Assembly: GCF_041725775.1 (NCBI RefSeq)
Contig: NZ_JBEUEL010000005.1
Span: 61,420 to 125,419 of the forward strand
DNA length: 64,000 nt
Direction of reading: 5' to 3'
Source of the DNA: Pueribacillus sp041725775
GTDB taxonomy: Bacteria > Bacillota > Bacilli > Bacillales > UBA6769
The position numbers and the translations under genes are program-made. Shown here one piece after another: positions 26,042 to 34,822 of this stretch (positions are counted from its first letter, which is position 1; each line of letters starts with the position of its first letter). The notes under the pieces are model-generated. The model searched no databases. It had not been told where the DNA came from and saw nothing but the letters and a program-made list of their open reading frames with translations.

Positions 26042-26506
26042 TTGAAATGGACATCGAAGGAAATTGAAATTTATTTGTCTGCAAAAGAATATATCGATAC
26101 TGCATTGATTACGCTTATTCCTTTTTCATTACAGGAAGATATGAAGCAAGCGGTATCGATGGGAGAGTTTAGTACAATATTAACGAATGAAATCGAAAGA
26201 CAGCTGCACGGTAGAACACTTGTCACCCCCCCATTCACGTATTTAAAACTAGAAAGGTTAGAAAGAAAAGTTGAAATGCTGACATGCTGGATCGAAGAAT
26301 TACAAAAAAGTGGCTTTCGATATATATTCTTATTTACGTCTGACAATGAGTGGAAACTTGTTGAAGATAAATTAAAAGAAACGCTTATTTGGATACCTGC
26401 TATTCCTCTTGAACATATGGATGACAAATACAAAAGTGAAATCGTTCAAGAACAAACGAAACAAATTCTTCAAATTGTAACAAATCAGTGGCAATCCGAT
26501 AGTTAA
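26042..26506 (+). CDS. ypiF: DUF2487 protein YpiF
   Basis: A 154-residue soluble protein that fits the YpiF (DUF2487) family, always found just upstream of qcrA in Bacillus relatives. It begins MKWTSKEIEIYLSAKEYIDTALI, a conserved opening of the family. The frame is open upstream to 26006, but TTG 26042 follows GAGAGGAAG at the right distance and gives the family N-terminus. In B. subtilis ypiF is encoded next to the cytochrome bc operon; a role in its assembly or control would be inference only. Confidence 0.8.
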   Translation: MKWTSKEIEIYLSAKEYIDTALITLIPFSLQEDMKQAVSMGEFSTILTNEIERQLHGRTLVTPPFTYLKLERLERKVEMLTCWIEELQKSGFRYIFLFTSDNEWKLVEDKLKETLIWIPAIPLEHMDDKYKSEIVQEQTKQILQIVTNQWQSDS

Positions 26507-26530
26507 TTGTTATTCAGACTCGTCATATTA

Positions 26531-26559
26531 TTGACAGTAACAGCCCGATTCGCTATCAT
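26531..26559 (+). promoter_or_regulatory. Promoter of the qcrABC operon
   Basis: A perfect TTGACA (26531-26536) and TATCAT (26554-26559) with a 17-nt spacer, ending 68 nt before the qcrA start. Confidence 0.75.
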
Positions 26560-26627
26560 GGGTATGTCCTAGTAATATGTGTGTATTATTAATCATGAGT
26601 ATAAATTACGATAGGAGGGAAAACCGA

Positions 26628-27137
26628 TTGGCAAAGAAAAATGAGATTACAAGAAGGCAGTTTTTAAACTATACTCTCATGGGAACTGGAGGATTCATGG
26701 CAGCCGGTATATTGATGCCGATGGTTCGTTTTGCGATTGATCCAATCTTAAAAACCGAAGCAGCTTCAGACATGGTTGATATAGACCTGAAGGTTGATGA
26801 CATTACAACAGAGCCCGTAATGAAAAAATTTAAAGTCAACCAAGTGGATGGTTGGCATGAATCAGAAGTGGAACAAGCAGCTTTCGTTTACAAAAATGAT
26901 TCAGGTGATATTGTAGCATTGTCTCCTGTCTGTAAACATTTAGGCTGTACGGTTGACTGGGGAACAAACCCTGCCTACCCGGATGAGTTCTATTGCCCAT
27001 GTCATGCTGGACGTTATTATAAAGACGGTGTCCAAGTACCTGGCACAGCACCTATAGCTCCTTTGGATGTCTATGAAATGGAAATTAAAGATGGTAAAGT
27101 ATTTTTAGGAAAACCATTGCCTCACCCAAAAGCTTAG
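26628..27137 (+). CDS. qcrA: Menaquinol-cytochrome c reductase Rieske subunit
   Basis: Iron-sulfur subunit of the cytochrome bc complex, taking electrons from menaquinol. The 169-residue protein begins with a twin-arginine-type segment RRQFLNYTLMGTGGFM and one membrane helix; it is folded outside the membrane. The [2Fe-2S] ligands are in CKHLGC (about residues 104-109) and CPCHAGRY (about 124-131). The true start is TTG 26628 after AGGAGGG; the open frame from 26577 has no ribosome-binding site. It starts the qcrABC operon. Confidence 0.96.
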   Translation: MAKKNEITRRQFLNYTLMGTGGFMAAGILMPMVRFAIDPILKTEAASDMVDIDLKVDDITTEPVMKKFKVNQVDGWHESEVEQAAFVYKNDSGDIVALSPVCKHLGCTVDWGTNPAYPDEFYCPCHAGRYYKDGVQVPGTAPIAPLDVYEMEIKDGKVFLGKPLPHPKA

Positions 27138-27152
27138 TAGGAGGTGGATGAA

Positions 27153-27827
27153 ATGCTTCAGAAATTGTACGATTGGGTTGATGAGCGACTTGATATTACA
27201 CCGATATGGCGTGATATCGCAGACCATGAAGTACCAGAGCACGTAAACCCCGCACATCATTTCTCAGCTTTTGTTTATTGTTTCGGGGGATTAACATTTT
27301 TCATTGTAGTTATTCAAATTTTATCTGGTATGTTTTTAACGATGTACTACGTACCAGACGTTATAAACGCTTGGGAATCTGTTTATTACCTTCAAAACGA
27401 AGTAGCATTCGGAGTTATCGTTAGAGGGATGCACCACTGGGGAGCCAGTTTAGTTATTGTCATGTTATTTTTACATACATTAAGAGTGTTTTTCCAAGGT
27501 GCGTACAAAAAACCACGTGAACTTAACTGGGTTGTTGGTGTATTAATTTTCTTCGTTATGCTCGGATTAGGTTTCACAGGTTACCTACTTCCTTGGGATA
27601 TGAAGGCGTTGTTTGCAACAAAAGTAGGTTTGCAAATTGCTGAAGCAGTACCGTTTATCGGTCCAGCTATTAAAACACTATTAGCAGGTGATGCAACAAT
27701 TATTGGTGCACAAACACTTGCACGTTTCTTTGCGATTCATGTGTTTTTCTTACCTGCTGCATTACTCGGTTTACTCGCTGCACACTTCATTATAATTCGC
27801 AGACAAGGAATTTCAGGTCCTCTATAG
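27153..27827 (+). CDS. qcrB: Menaquinol-cytochrome c reductase cytochrome b subunit
   Basis: Cytochrome b6-type membrane subunit with four helices. The 224-residue length matches B. subtilis QcrB. Haem-ligand histidines lie in RGMHHWGASLVIVMLFLHTLRVF (about residues 88-110) and in FFAIHVFFLPAALLGLLAAHF near the C-terminus. A conserved cysteine that would bind haem c1 covalently is at residue 43 (FVYCFGG). The frame opens at GTG 27144 inside the ribosome-binding site GGAGGTGG; ATG 27153 gives the conserved MLQKLYDWVDERLDITPIW start. It lies between qcrA and qcrC in one transcript. Confidence 0.97.
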   Translation: MLQKLYDWVDERLDITPIWRDIADHEVPEHVNPAHHFSAFVYCFGGLTFFIVVIQILSGMFLTMYYVPDVINAWESVYYLQNEVAFGVIVRGMHHWGASLVIVMLFLHTLRVFFQGAYKKPRELNWVVGVLIFFVMLGLGFTGYLLPWDMKALFATKVGLQIAEAVPFIGPAIKTLLAGDATIIGAQTLARFFAIHVFFLPAALLGLLAAHFIIIRRQGISGPL

Positions 27828-27862
27828 GATTTCATATACGTTAAGTAAAGGGAGGGAAATCA

Positions 27863-28627
27863 ATGCACCGTGGTAAAGGTATGAAGTTTGTCGGGGATTC
27901 ACGAATCCCTGCAGAACGAACACCTAACATTCCAAAAGACTATTCAGAATACCCTGGGAAAACAGAAGCATTTTGGCCAAATTTCCTTCTGAAAGAATGG
28001 ATGGTAGGAGCTGTCTTTTTAGTTGGATATTTGATTTTAACCGTTGCACACCCATCGCCATTAGAACGGGTTGCGGATCCGACTGACACATCATATATTC
28101 CGCTTCCAGACTGGTATTTTCTCTTTTTGTATCAATTGTTGAAATATAAATACGCAGCTGGTGACTTTACATTAATCGGAGCTCTTGTTATACCGGGAGT
28201 TGCGTTTACAGCCCTTATTTTAGCACCGTGGCTAGATAGAGGCCCTGAACGCAGACCATCTAAGCGACCGATTGCAGTTGGAATGATGCTCTTAGCAGTG
28301 ATTAGCGTCATTTACTTAACCTGGGAGTCTGTAGTAAATCACGACTGGGAACAAGCAGCTGCTCAAGGTGAACTTAAGGAAGAAGTTGAATTTGATCCTA
28401 ATGCAGAAGGATTTATCATTTATTCAGATCAAAGCTGTGTAGGCTGTCACGGTGGTAATTTAGAAGGTTCTGGTACTGCTCCAACACTTGCAGGTACAGG
28501 ATTATCTGTTGAAGAAATTAAAGACATTATTGTTGATGGTGTTCCACCGAACATGCCACCAGGAACATTTAATGGTACTGACGAAGAACTTCAAAAATTA
28601 GCGGAATTTATTGCATCACTTGAATAA
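27863..28627 (+). CDS. qcrC: Menaquinol-cytochrome c reductase cytochrome b/c subunit
   Basis: Fusion of the subunit IV part of cytochrome b with a cytochrome c domain, as in Bacillus. Three membrane helices occupy roughly residues 50-165 (with the Qo-site PDWYFLFLYQLLKY). The C-terminal cytochrome c domain has the haem motif CVGCH (about residues 191-195) and an axial methionine in NMPPGTF. The whole protein has 254 residues. The GGGAGGG ribosome-binding site precedes ATG 27863. A compact terminator ends the operon. Confidence 0.97.
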   Translation: MHRGKGMKFVGDSRIPAERTPNIPKDYSEYPGKTEAFWPNFLLKEWMVGAVFLVGYLILTVAHPSPLERVADPTDTSYIPLPDWYFLFLYQLLKYKYAAGDFTLIGALVIPGVAFTALILAPWLDRGPERRPSKRPIAVGMMLLAVISVIYLTWESVVNHDWEQAAAQGELKEEVEFDPNAEGFIIYSDQSCVGCHGGNLEGSGTAPTLAGTGLSVEEIKDIIVDGVPPNMPPGTFNGTDEELQKLAEFIASLE

Positions 28628-28635
28628 TACTAACA

Positions 28636-28669
28636 AAAAACTCGGCTTAGTTAGGCCGAGTTTTCTTTT
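28636..28669 (+). terminator. Terminator of the qcrABC operon
   Basis: AAAACTCGGC pairs with GCCGAGTTTT (28655-28664), loop ttagttag, then CTTTT. Confidence 0.9.
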
Positions 28670-28708
28670 CGATCATTTTCAATCAATGTAAAGGTGGTGT
28701 TTTGAAAC

Positions 28709-29302
28709 GTGATCTGGCTATTACATGTATTAAAACAACGTTCCGTTTTGTGGATTTTATTAATAATTAACCTTCTTGGGACGATCTACGGGTACATATG
28801 GTACGGCTATCAACTTGCAAATACACCTTGGTATTTTATCCCATTCGTTCCTGATAGTCCGACAGCAAGTTTATTTTTCGTTTTTGTTCTTATCGGGTTT
28901 TTATTAGGTCGAAACTTTTCATTGCTTGAAGCATTAGCGGCAATTACACTATTTAAATACGGCATTTGGGCTGTCGGAATGAATATTGGAGGGATTCTCA
29001 TTTCAAACACGATAACGATTGAAAATTGGATGCTTATTTTATCACATCTTGGTATGGCTATCCAAGCGATTTTATACGCCCCATTTTTTAGGATTAAAAC
29101 GATTCATTTTCTATTTGCAGTTATATGGACGTTTCATAACGATGTTATTGATTATATTTATAATATGTATCCGAGATATCCACTTCTGCATGAATATATT
29201 ATGCATATCGGATATGCAACATTTTGGCTTTCGCTTCTAACATGTTTCCTTATTTATTCCGTTGCCATTCGAGAAAACAGATTGACATTAGATCTTCGCT
29301 AA
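28709..29302 (+). CDS. ypjA: DUF1405 integral membrane protein YpjA
   Basis: A 197-residue polytopic membrane protein with about six hydrophobic segments, including WLLHVLKQRSVLWILLIINLLG at the start. Position after qcrC and pattern match B. subtilis YpjA (DUF1405). The start is GTG 28709, spaced from AAAGGTGGTG; a TTG at 28702 is out of frame. No catalytic residues are evident and the function is unknown. It precedes ypjB by 71 nt. Confidence 0.85.
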   Translation: MIWLLHVLKQRSVLWILLIINLLGTIYGYIWYGYQLANTPWYFIPFVPDSPTASLFFVFVLIGFLLGRNFSLLEALAAITLFKYGIWAVGMNIGGILISNTITIENWMLILSHLGMAIQAILYAPFFRIKTIHFLFAVIWTFHNDVIDYIYNMYPRYPLLHEYIMHIGYATFWLSLLTCFLIYSVAIRENRLTLDLR

Positions 29303-29373
29303 ACATGCGCTATACATAGGTCTAATCTTGTCCACTTTGTCATAAGCTTTACTATGGCAAGGAGGGACAAACA

Positions 29374-30159
29374 ATGAAAAAAAATACACTATATCTATTT
29401 CTTATTATTTTTATATTCCAAACGTCCATTGTGTTTGCTAGTGAAGACGATCAAAATTGGAACAAAATCAATGAAATTGCAGAACATGTACTTCAGCTTG
29501 GCAAGCAAAAAAAATATGAGGAAGCTAAAAAAGTAATTGCAAATTTTTCTGAAATTTTTTTGAAGAATGCTGCCGAAAAAAACTTAACTATGGAAGAAAT
29601 GAAGATGGTGATTTATTCATACGAACAAGCGGAGTCTGCTTTAACTTCTATAAAAATGAACGATGAAGAACGGCTTAATAAGTTACTCCAATTTCGATTA
29701 ACTGTTAACGCTGTAACGAACGAACACCACCCACTATGGAAGGATACAGAGACATTCGTATTGGAACCATTGAATAAAGCGATTGCAGCATACAAAGCCG
29801 GGGAACGCATTCAATTTCAAATGCACTTAAATAATTTTTTATCAAAATATGAAGTGATTCGACCATCCTTAGTCATCTCTTTACCTGAACACGAATCCGG
29901 ACGATATGATTCATACATAAATTATTTAGAACACTATCGCAATAAAATTGGAGACTCACCAGAAAAAAACAAACAGTTGTCAGAAATTCAACGTGAGTTT
30001 CAATTACTTTTTCAAAACGATAAACATTCCAGTGCAGAACCTGGGTTACTCGGACTTATTTATGCAATTGGAAGCATTATTGCTATTACATTAATTTATG
30101 TTGGTTGGAGAAAATATAAAGGTGACAAACAGAAAAAAAAGATAAAAGATCTTGATTAA
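29374..30159 (+). CDS. ypjB: Sporulation protein YpjB
   Basis: A 261-residue protein with an N-terminal signal sequence (hydrophobic LYLFLIIFIFQTSIVFA), a long helical, lysine- and glutamate-rich exterior domain and a C-terminal membrane helix (about residues 224-245) followed by a very basic tail. This topology and the ypjA-ypjB context fit the YpjB sporulation family. AAGGAGGG precedes ATG 29374. No enzymatic motif is visible; the role in sporulation is known only by family annotation. Confidence 0.85.
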   Translation: MKKNTLYLFLIIFIFQTSIVFASEDDQNWNKINEIAEHVLQLGKQKKYEEAKKVIANFSEIFLKNAAEKNLTMEEMKMVIYSYEQAESALTSIKMNDEERLNKLLQFRLTVNAVTNEHHPLWKDTETFVLEPLNKAIAAYKAGERIQFQMHLNNFLSKYEVIRPSLVISLPEHESGRYDSYINYLEHYRNKIGDSPEKNKQLSEIQREFQLLFQNDKHSSAEPGLLGLIYAIGSIIAITLIYVGWRKYKGDKQKKKIKDLD

Positions 30160-30249
30160 ACTCACCTCATTTATTGACGAATGGACATTTTTTGACTAAA
30201 ATTGACCATAGAGAAATATTAATTTACGGAAGTAGGTGGAGAATAACGA

Positions 30250-30924
30250 ATGTATTTTTTAATTTACTTTGCGATTTTGCTCATTATTCCGATTTGGGCA
30301 CAAATGAAAGTTCGAAAAGCATATAGTCAATATTCAAAAGTGCCTTCTTCATCTGGTATGACTGGAGCACAAGTTGCGCGAAAAATACTAGATGATAACG
30401 GCTTATATGATGTTACAGTCGAAGAAGTGCGTGGCAAACTTACAGACCATTACGATCCAAGGACGAAAACGGTTCGATTGTCTTCTGACAACTATCATGG
30501 ACACTCTTTAGCTGGAACGGCAGTAGCAGCACACGAAGTTGGACATGCGATTCAAGATGCTGAAGACTATGCATTTTTACGTTTTCGCCATGCTTTAGTA
30601 CCTGTTGCAAATCTTGGTTCCAACTTTTCCTTTATTATAATTTTGGCTGGTTTACTCCTTTATTCGTCAAATTTAATTTTACTTGGTATCATCTTTATGG
30701 CTGCGGCGGTTCTATTTCAAATTGTCACACTTCCTGTTGAATTTAATGCTAGCAGCAGAGCGATGAATCAAGTCGTGTCGCTTGGAGTCATTCGAAATGA
30801 TGAAGAACGAGAAACGAAAAAAGTTCTTGATGCCGCTGCATTAACTTATGTTGCCGCTGCGGTTGTAGCCGTAATGGAACTATTACGTTTCATTCTTGTC
30901 TATGTCGGTATGAATCAAGATTAA
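30250..30924 (+). CDS. YugP-type membrane zinc metallopeptidase
   Basis: A 224-residue membrane protein of the neutral zinc metallopeptidase group typified by B. subtilis YugP. It has an N-terminal membrane helix, the zinc-binding motif HEVGH in AAHEVGHAIQDAE (histidines at about 97 and 101), then three further hydrophobic stretches. The segment YDPRTKTVRLSSDNYHG preceding it is a family hallmark. The substrate is unknown. GTAGGTGGAG gives the ribosome-binding site. It lies alone between ypjB and a hairpin terminator, a place taken by other genes in B. subtilis. Confidence 0.88.
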   Translation: MYFLIYFAILLIIPIWAQMKVRKAYSQYSKVPSSSGMTGAQVARKILDDNGLYDVTVEEVRGKLTDHYDPRTKTVRLSSDNYHGHSLAGTAVAAHEVGHAIQDAEDYAFLRFRHALVPVANLGSNFSFIIILAGLLLYSSNLILLGIIFMAAAVLFQIVTLPVEFNASSRAMNQVVSLGVIRNDEERETKKVLDAAALTYVAAAVVAVMELLRFILVYVGMNQD

Positions 30925-30945
30925 ATTAAAACCCCTTTTATGAAC

Positions 30946-30977
30946 AACTGCACCTCAATTAGAGGTGCAGTTTGTTT
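30946..30977 (+). terminator. Terminator after the zinc metallopeptidase gene
   Basis: AACTGCACCTC (30946-30956) pairs with GAGGTGCAGTT (30962-30972), followed by TGTTT. Confidence 0.85.
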
Positions 30978-31120
30978 ATCGTTAAAAATCGTAAAATACA
31001 AAATCACAAATATTTTATATAAGGATTTGATTGCATGTTAATATGTTTATTCATATAACACTGAGTCCTATACGGTCTTGAACATTACATCATTAAATTA
31101 ACGTCCAACATACATCCCAC

Positions 31121-31990
31121 TTACTCCTCATGCAACGGACGTTTATGTTCATCAAGCGTAAATCCTTCGCCGAGCACTTCATGAACATCAGTCAGTGCGA
31201 CAAATGCGGTCGGATCGATTTCTTTAATTAAGTTTCGCAGCCGTGTCAGTTCACTTCGACTAATTACACAATATAAAACATCACGTTTTTCACCTGTATA
31301 ACTACCACGTCCGTGCAAAATGGTCACACCACGATCCATAGTCTCCGTTATCTTTTCTACAATCTCATTGGATTTCTCAGAAATAATCATTGCTCCACGA
31401 GCTTTATACGCCCCTTCTTGAATAAAATCAATCACTCTCGTTCCAATAAAAACAGCGAGTAAAGTGTACATCGCTTCACGGTAATTTAAATATATAAGCG
31501 ACGCAGTAATCACCGCAGTATCAAAGATAAGCATTGTTTTTCCGATGCTCCAACCTACATATTTACGAACGAGACGAGCGATAATGTCAACGCCTCCTGT
31601 CGTTCCACCAACACGAAAAATAAGCCCAAGTCCAACACCGATAAACGTCCCTGCAAAAAGTGCGGCTAGTGTTAAGTCTTCATGCAGCGGCATTGAAAAT
31701 TTTAAATGATTTTGGAAAAGCCATAAGAAAAATGAGACTGCAAATGTTCCGATCAACGTATAAATAAATGTGATACGCCCTAACAACTTCCATCCGATAA
31801 AAAAAATCGGAATGTTCAATACAATATTCGTAATCGCCGGATTAATCTCAAACAAAAAATAAAGAAGTAACGTAATCCCTGTAAATCCGCCTTCGGATAA
31901 ATTATTTTCCATATTAAAATGAACAAGCCCAAATGAGAAAATTGCAGCACCTAGCAATATAAAAAACATATTTTTCACTTTGATTCGCAA
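31121..31990 (-). CDS. ypjC: YitT/YpjC family membrane protein
   Basis: Integral membrane protein with five or six helices and a C-terminal soluble DUF2179 domain (about the last 85 residues, containing RGVTILHGRGSYTGEKRDVLY). The conserved NLSEGGFTGITLLLYF and RVGGTTGGVDIIARL segments mark the YitT family; position in the ypjA-ypjB-ypjC-ypjD region suggests YpjC, though it is inverted here. The frame is open to 32140, but the upstream 150 nt is GC-rich repeat-like DNA; a TTG at 31990 with AGAAGG upstream gives MRIKVKNMFFILLG, the usual start. ATG 32011 is the alternative. Function unknown. Confidence 0.8.
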   Translation of the reverse strand: MRIKVKNMFFILLGAAIFSFGLVHFNMENNLSEGGFTGITLLLYFLFEINPAITNIVLNIPIFFIGWKLLGRITFIYTLIGTFAVSFFLWLFQNHLKFSMPLHEDLTLAALFAGTFIGVGLGLIFRVGGTTGGVDIIARLVRKYVGWSIGKTMLIFDTAVITASLIYLNYREAMYTLLAVFIGTRVIDFIQEGAYKARGAMIISEKSNEIVEKITETMDRGVTILHGRGSYTGEKRDVLYCVISRSELTRLRNLIKEIDPTAFVALTDVHEVLGEGFTLDEHKRPLHEE

Positions 31991-32011
31991 GTAAACGCCT
32001 TCTTTCACCAT

Positions 32012-32525
32012 ATACTCAGTTGAACGAAACTGCGCCGTACCGCTTCGGCAAAATGCTTCGCTTTGCGCAGGCACGGCCTCAGCCTCCGCTATACAAGAAA
32101 TACAAGTGTCGGTGACGTTACAGGACGTGACCGTTGTCACCGACCTCGCTCATACCTCACTGCGGGATCTTCGGACTCGTGCTGTTCCTTCTGGAGTCTA
32201 CGCATTCTGTCTACGCTAGTCGAAGCTATTTAATGTTCACTAGTTATAAACTAGCCTTCTCTTGTGTGATTATTTGTATATACATTCGTCGATTGCCCTG
32301 CGCTTCAATCAACATAGCACTACTGGCGGTTTATCGATATTGCTCATTAATACTATCTTTTATTTATATCATTTTCCTTTTTGAGAAAATAAAACATTCA
32401 CTTAATTTGTCCTTCATTATATATTGAATAAAGGGCTAGTTCAATTTCTGCTAACCATTTGTATTACACCTCGTTTTTCGTTACCATTAATGTGAAATGT
32501 GAACAATTTTTAACGAGGTGTGCTA
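32012..32525. other. Gap with GC-rich, repeat-like DNA
   Basis: About 200 nt (32030-32225) is markedly GC-richer than its surroundings. It includes a perfect 9-nt inverted repeat GTCGGTGAC (32108-32116) and GTCACCGAC (32136-32144), and a CTGCGGGATCTTCGGACTCG segment that resembles dispersed palindromic repeats of Bacillaceae. The rest to 32525 is AT-rich with no supported gene; a 97-codon frame (32134-32427) has no ribosome-binding site and an unnatural composition. Confidence 0.5.
32108..32144. repeat. Perfect inverted repeat in GC-rich element
   Basis: GTCGGTGAC and GTCACCGAC flank a 19-nt centre. It could be a protein-binding palindrome or part of a mobile repeat; it lies about 120 nt upstream of the ypjC-like start. 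Confidence 0.6.
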
Positions 32526-32873
32526 ATGCAAAACAAAACGATGAAAGAGATACAGCTTGAGGTTCATAAATACATAACCCAATTTAAAGAAGGATACTTT
32601 AGTCCACTTGCAATGTTAGCACGTATGAGTGAAGAACTTGGTGAGCTCGCTCGGGAAATTAATCACTATTATGGCGAAAAACCAAAAAAGGCTTCAGAAC
32701 AGCCTAAAACAATCGAAGAAGAATTGGGTGATATTTTATTCGTACTTGTATGCTTTGCTAATTCACTAAATATCGATCTAACCGAAGCATTTGATCTCGT
32801 AATGAAAAAATTTGCTGAACGCGATTCAAATCGTTGGACGAAAATAGAGAGGGGAAACGATGATGCAAAATAA
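32526..32873 (+). CDS. ypjD: MazG-like nucleotide pyrophosphohydrolase YpjD
   Basis: A 115-residue all-helical protein of the MazG-like superfamily, which hydrolyses non-canonical nucleoside triphosphates. Metal-binding acidic motifs are EELGELAREI (about residues 36-45) and EEELGDILFVLVCFANSL (about 66-83). The frame opens at GTG 32520 inside the ribosome-binding site GAGGTG, so ATG 32526 is chosen. It overlaps dapB by 14 nt, the same pairing as ypjD-dapB in B. subtilis. Confidence 0.9.
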   Translation: MQNKTMKEIQLEVHKYITQFKEGYFSPLAMLARMSEELGELAREINHYYGEKPKKASEQPKTIEEELGDILFVLVCFANSLNIDLTEAFDLVMKKFAERDSNRWTKIERGNDDAK

Positions 32874-33669
32874 AAATATCCGAATTGTACTAGCTGGACC
32901 GAGAGGGAATATGGGCTCTGAAGCAGTTAAAATGGTTGCAAATACAAATCATTTTAATTTAGTAGCCGTCGTCGATTCAAAACACAATAATATGCTTCTA
33001 AAAGATGTTCCCGGAGCACCTCAACTTGACATTCCTGTCTTCAATGATCTTGAAGAATGTCTAATTAATCATGAATGTGACGTGCTCATTGATTTAACGA
33101 CCCCAAAAACAGGTAGACGACATATGGAAATTGCTTTTCGGCATGGGGTACATCCAGTCGTCGGCACAACCGGGTTTTCAGAACAAGATATTCAACAGTT
33201 AACTGAAATCGCAAATGAAAAGCAAATTGGTGCGATAATTGCGCCAAACTTTGCTATCGGTGCGATTTTAATGATGAAATTCTCGCAAGCAGCCGCTAAG
33301 TATTTTCAGAATGTCGAAATTATTGAACAGCACCATGATAAAAAGCTAGATGCCCCTTCAGGAACAGCAGTAAAAACAGCTAAAATGATTATGGAAAATC
33401 GCGAGGGCATGAAACAAGGGCATCCTGACGAAGTTGAAACAATCAAAGGATCTCGAGGAGGAACTTTTGAAGGGATTCCTATCCATAGTGTTCGTTTGCC
33501 TGGTCTCGTTGCACATCAAGAAGTTATTTTTGGCGGACACGGTCAGACATTAACGATCCGTCACGATTCTATAAATCGTGAATCATTTATGCCTGGAGTG
33601 AAGTTAGCAGTCGAAACCGTTATGAAGTTAGACACTCTCATCTATGGTCTTGAAAATATAATTGATTAG
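32860..33669 (+). CDS. dapB: 4-Hydroxy-tetrahydrodipicolinate reductase
   Basis: Reduces the dihydrodipicolinate precursor in lysine and peptidoglycan synthesis; the pathway also feeds dipicolinate for spores. The 269-residue protein has the nucleotide motif AGPRGNMGSEAVKMV (about 9-23), the GTTGFSEQDI segment and the substrate motif EQHHDKKLDAPSGTA with the catalytic histidine and lysine. GAGGGG lies before ATG 32860. In B. subtilis mgsA and bshB1 follow dapB; here bshA follows directly, so those genes are absent from this place. Confidence 0.97.
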   Translation: MMQNKNIRIVLAGPRGNMGSEAVKMVANTNHFNLVAVVDSKHNNMLLKDVPGAPQLDIPVFNDLEECLINHECDVLIDLTTPKTGRRHMEIAFRHGVHPVVGTTGFSEQDIQQLTEIANEKQIGAIIAPNFAIGAILMMKFSQAAAKYFQNVEIIEQHHDKKLDAPSGTAVKTAKMIMENREGMKQGHPDEVETIKGSRGGTFEGIPIHSVRLPGLVAHQEVIFGGHGQTLTIRHDSINRESFMPGVKLAVETVMKLDTLIYGLENIID

Positions 33670-33680
33670 AGTTGAAATAA

Positions 33681-34808
33681 ATGCAGTTACGAATTGGAAT
33701 ATTAGGTTATCCAACGATCGGTGGCTCTGGTATCATTGCAACCGAACTAGGGAAAATGCTCGCTAAAAAAGGACATCTCATTCATTTTTTTTCATCAAGT
33801 GTACCTTTTCGACTTGGAAAAGTGTACCCAAATATTTTTTTTCATGAAGTGGAAGTCAATCAATACGCCGTTTTTCGTTATCCGCCATACGAGTTAGCGC
33901 TCGCCAGTAAGATTGCAGATGTTATCGAGCGAGAACAGCTTGATATTCTTCACGTCCATTATGCTGTCCCACATGCAATCTGTGCATACTTGGCAAAGCA
34001 ATTTTCTGGAAAAGATACAAAAATTGTGACTACGTTACACGGTACAGACATTACTGTCCTTGGGTATGACTCAACATTGGCAAACGCGATAAAATTTGGC
34101 ATCGAAAATTCTGACGTTGTCACCGCAGTCTCAAATGATTTAAAAAACAAAACTCAAAAGCTTTTACATACAGATTTTCCAATTCAAACCGTTTATAACT
34201 TTGTCGATGAAACGACTTATTATAAACGTGAAAACAAAAAGTTGAAGCGAGATTTTCAAATTTCTAACACCGAAAAAACGATTATTCACATTTCAAATTT
34301 TCGCAAAGTGAAGCGCGTTCCAGACGTCATTTATACATTTCATAAAATTTCACAACAAATTGAAGCAAAATTACTATTAGTAGGGGATGGACCTGATCGG
34401 TTTATCGTTAGTAACATGATCGATCAACTCGGCTTACGTGAGAAAGTGATATTTTTAGGAAAGCAAGAAAACGTTGCGGAAATTCTTTCGATTAGTGATT
34501 TGCTTATACTCCCTTCAGAGAAAGAAAGTTTCGGTCTCGTATTGCTAGAAGCGATGGCATGTGAAGTCCCTGTTGTCGCCACAAATATCGGTGGAATTCC
34601 AGAAGTCGTCATTCACAACGAAACAGGTTTTTTATGTGAAGTTGGCAACATCGATAATATGGCAAATTATTCAATAAAAATTTTACAAGATGAAAAGCTG
34701 CATGCACAATTTGTACAGCATGGACTTAAACGTGCCAGAACACATTTTCACTCAGAAAAAATTGTAAATGATTATGAAACGATTTATAAACAAATTCTTT
34801 CGAATTGA
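33681..34808 (+). CDS. bshA: N-acetyl-alpha-D-glucosaminyl L-malate synthase BshA
   Basis: Glycosyltransferase of the GT4 family that joins N-acetylglucosamine to L-malate, the first step of bacillithiol synthesis. The 375-residue protein has GYPTIGGSGIIATELGKMLA at the start and the GT-B nucleotide-sugar segment EKESFGLVLLEAMACEVPVVATNIGGIPE (about 268-296, in short pieces). It lies between dapB and cca, as in B. subtilis except for the missing mgsA and bshB1. No strong ribosome-binding site precedes ATG 33681. It implies bacillithiol as the main thiol. Confidence 0.93.
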   Translation: MQLRIGILGYPTIGGSGIIATELGKMLAKKGHLIHFFSSSVPFRLGKVYPNIFFHEVEVNQYAVFRYPPYELALASKIADVIEREQLDILHVHYAVPHAICAYLAKQFSGKDTKIVTTLHGTDITVLGYDSTLANAIKFGIENSDVVTAVSNDLKNKTQKLLHTDFPIQTVYNFVDETTYYKRENKKLKRDFQISNTEKTIIHISNFRKVKRVPDVIYTFHKISQQIEAKLLLVGDGPDRFIVSNMIDQLGLREKVIFLGKQENVAEILSISDLLILPSEKESFGLVLLEAMACEVPVVATNIGGIPEVVIHNETGFLCEVGNIDNMANYSIKILQDEKLHAQFVQHGLKRARTHFHSEKIVNDYETIYKQILSN

Positions 34809-34822
34809 ATGGATGGAAGAAC

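Noticed and set aside
32134..32427. 97-codon plus-strand frame beside ypjC
   Set aside because: It covers the GC-rich repeat-like DNA, lacks a ribosome-binding site and has no recognisable protein pattern.
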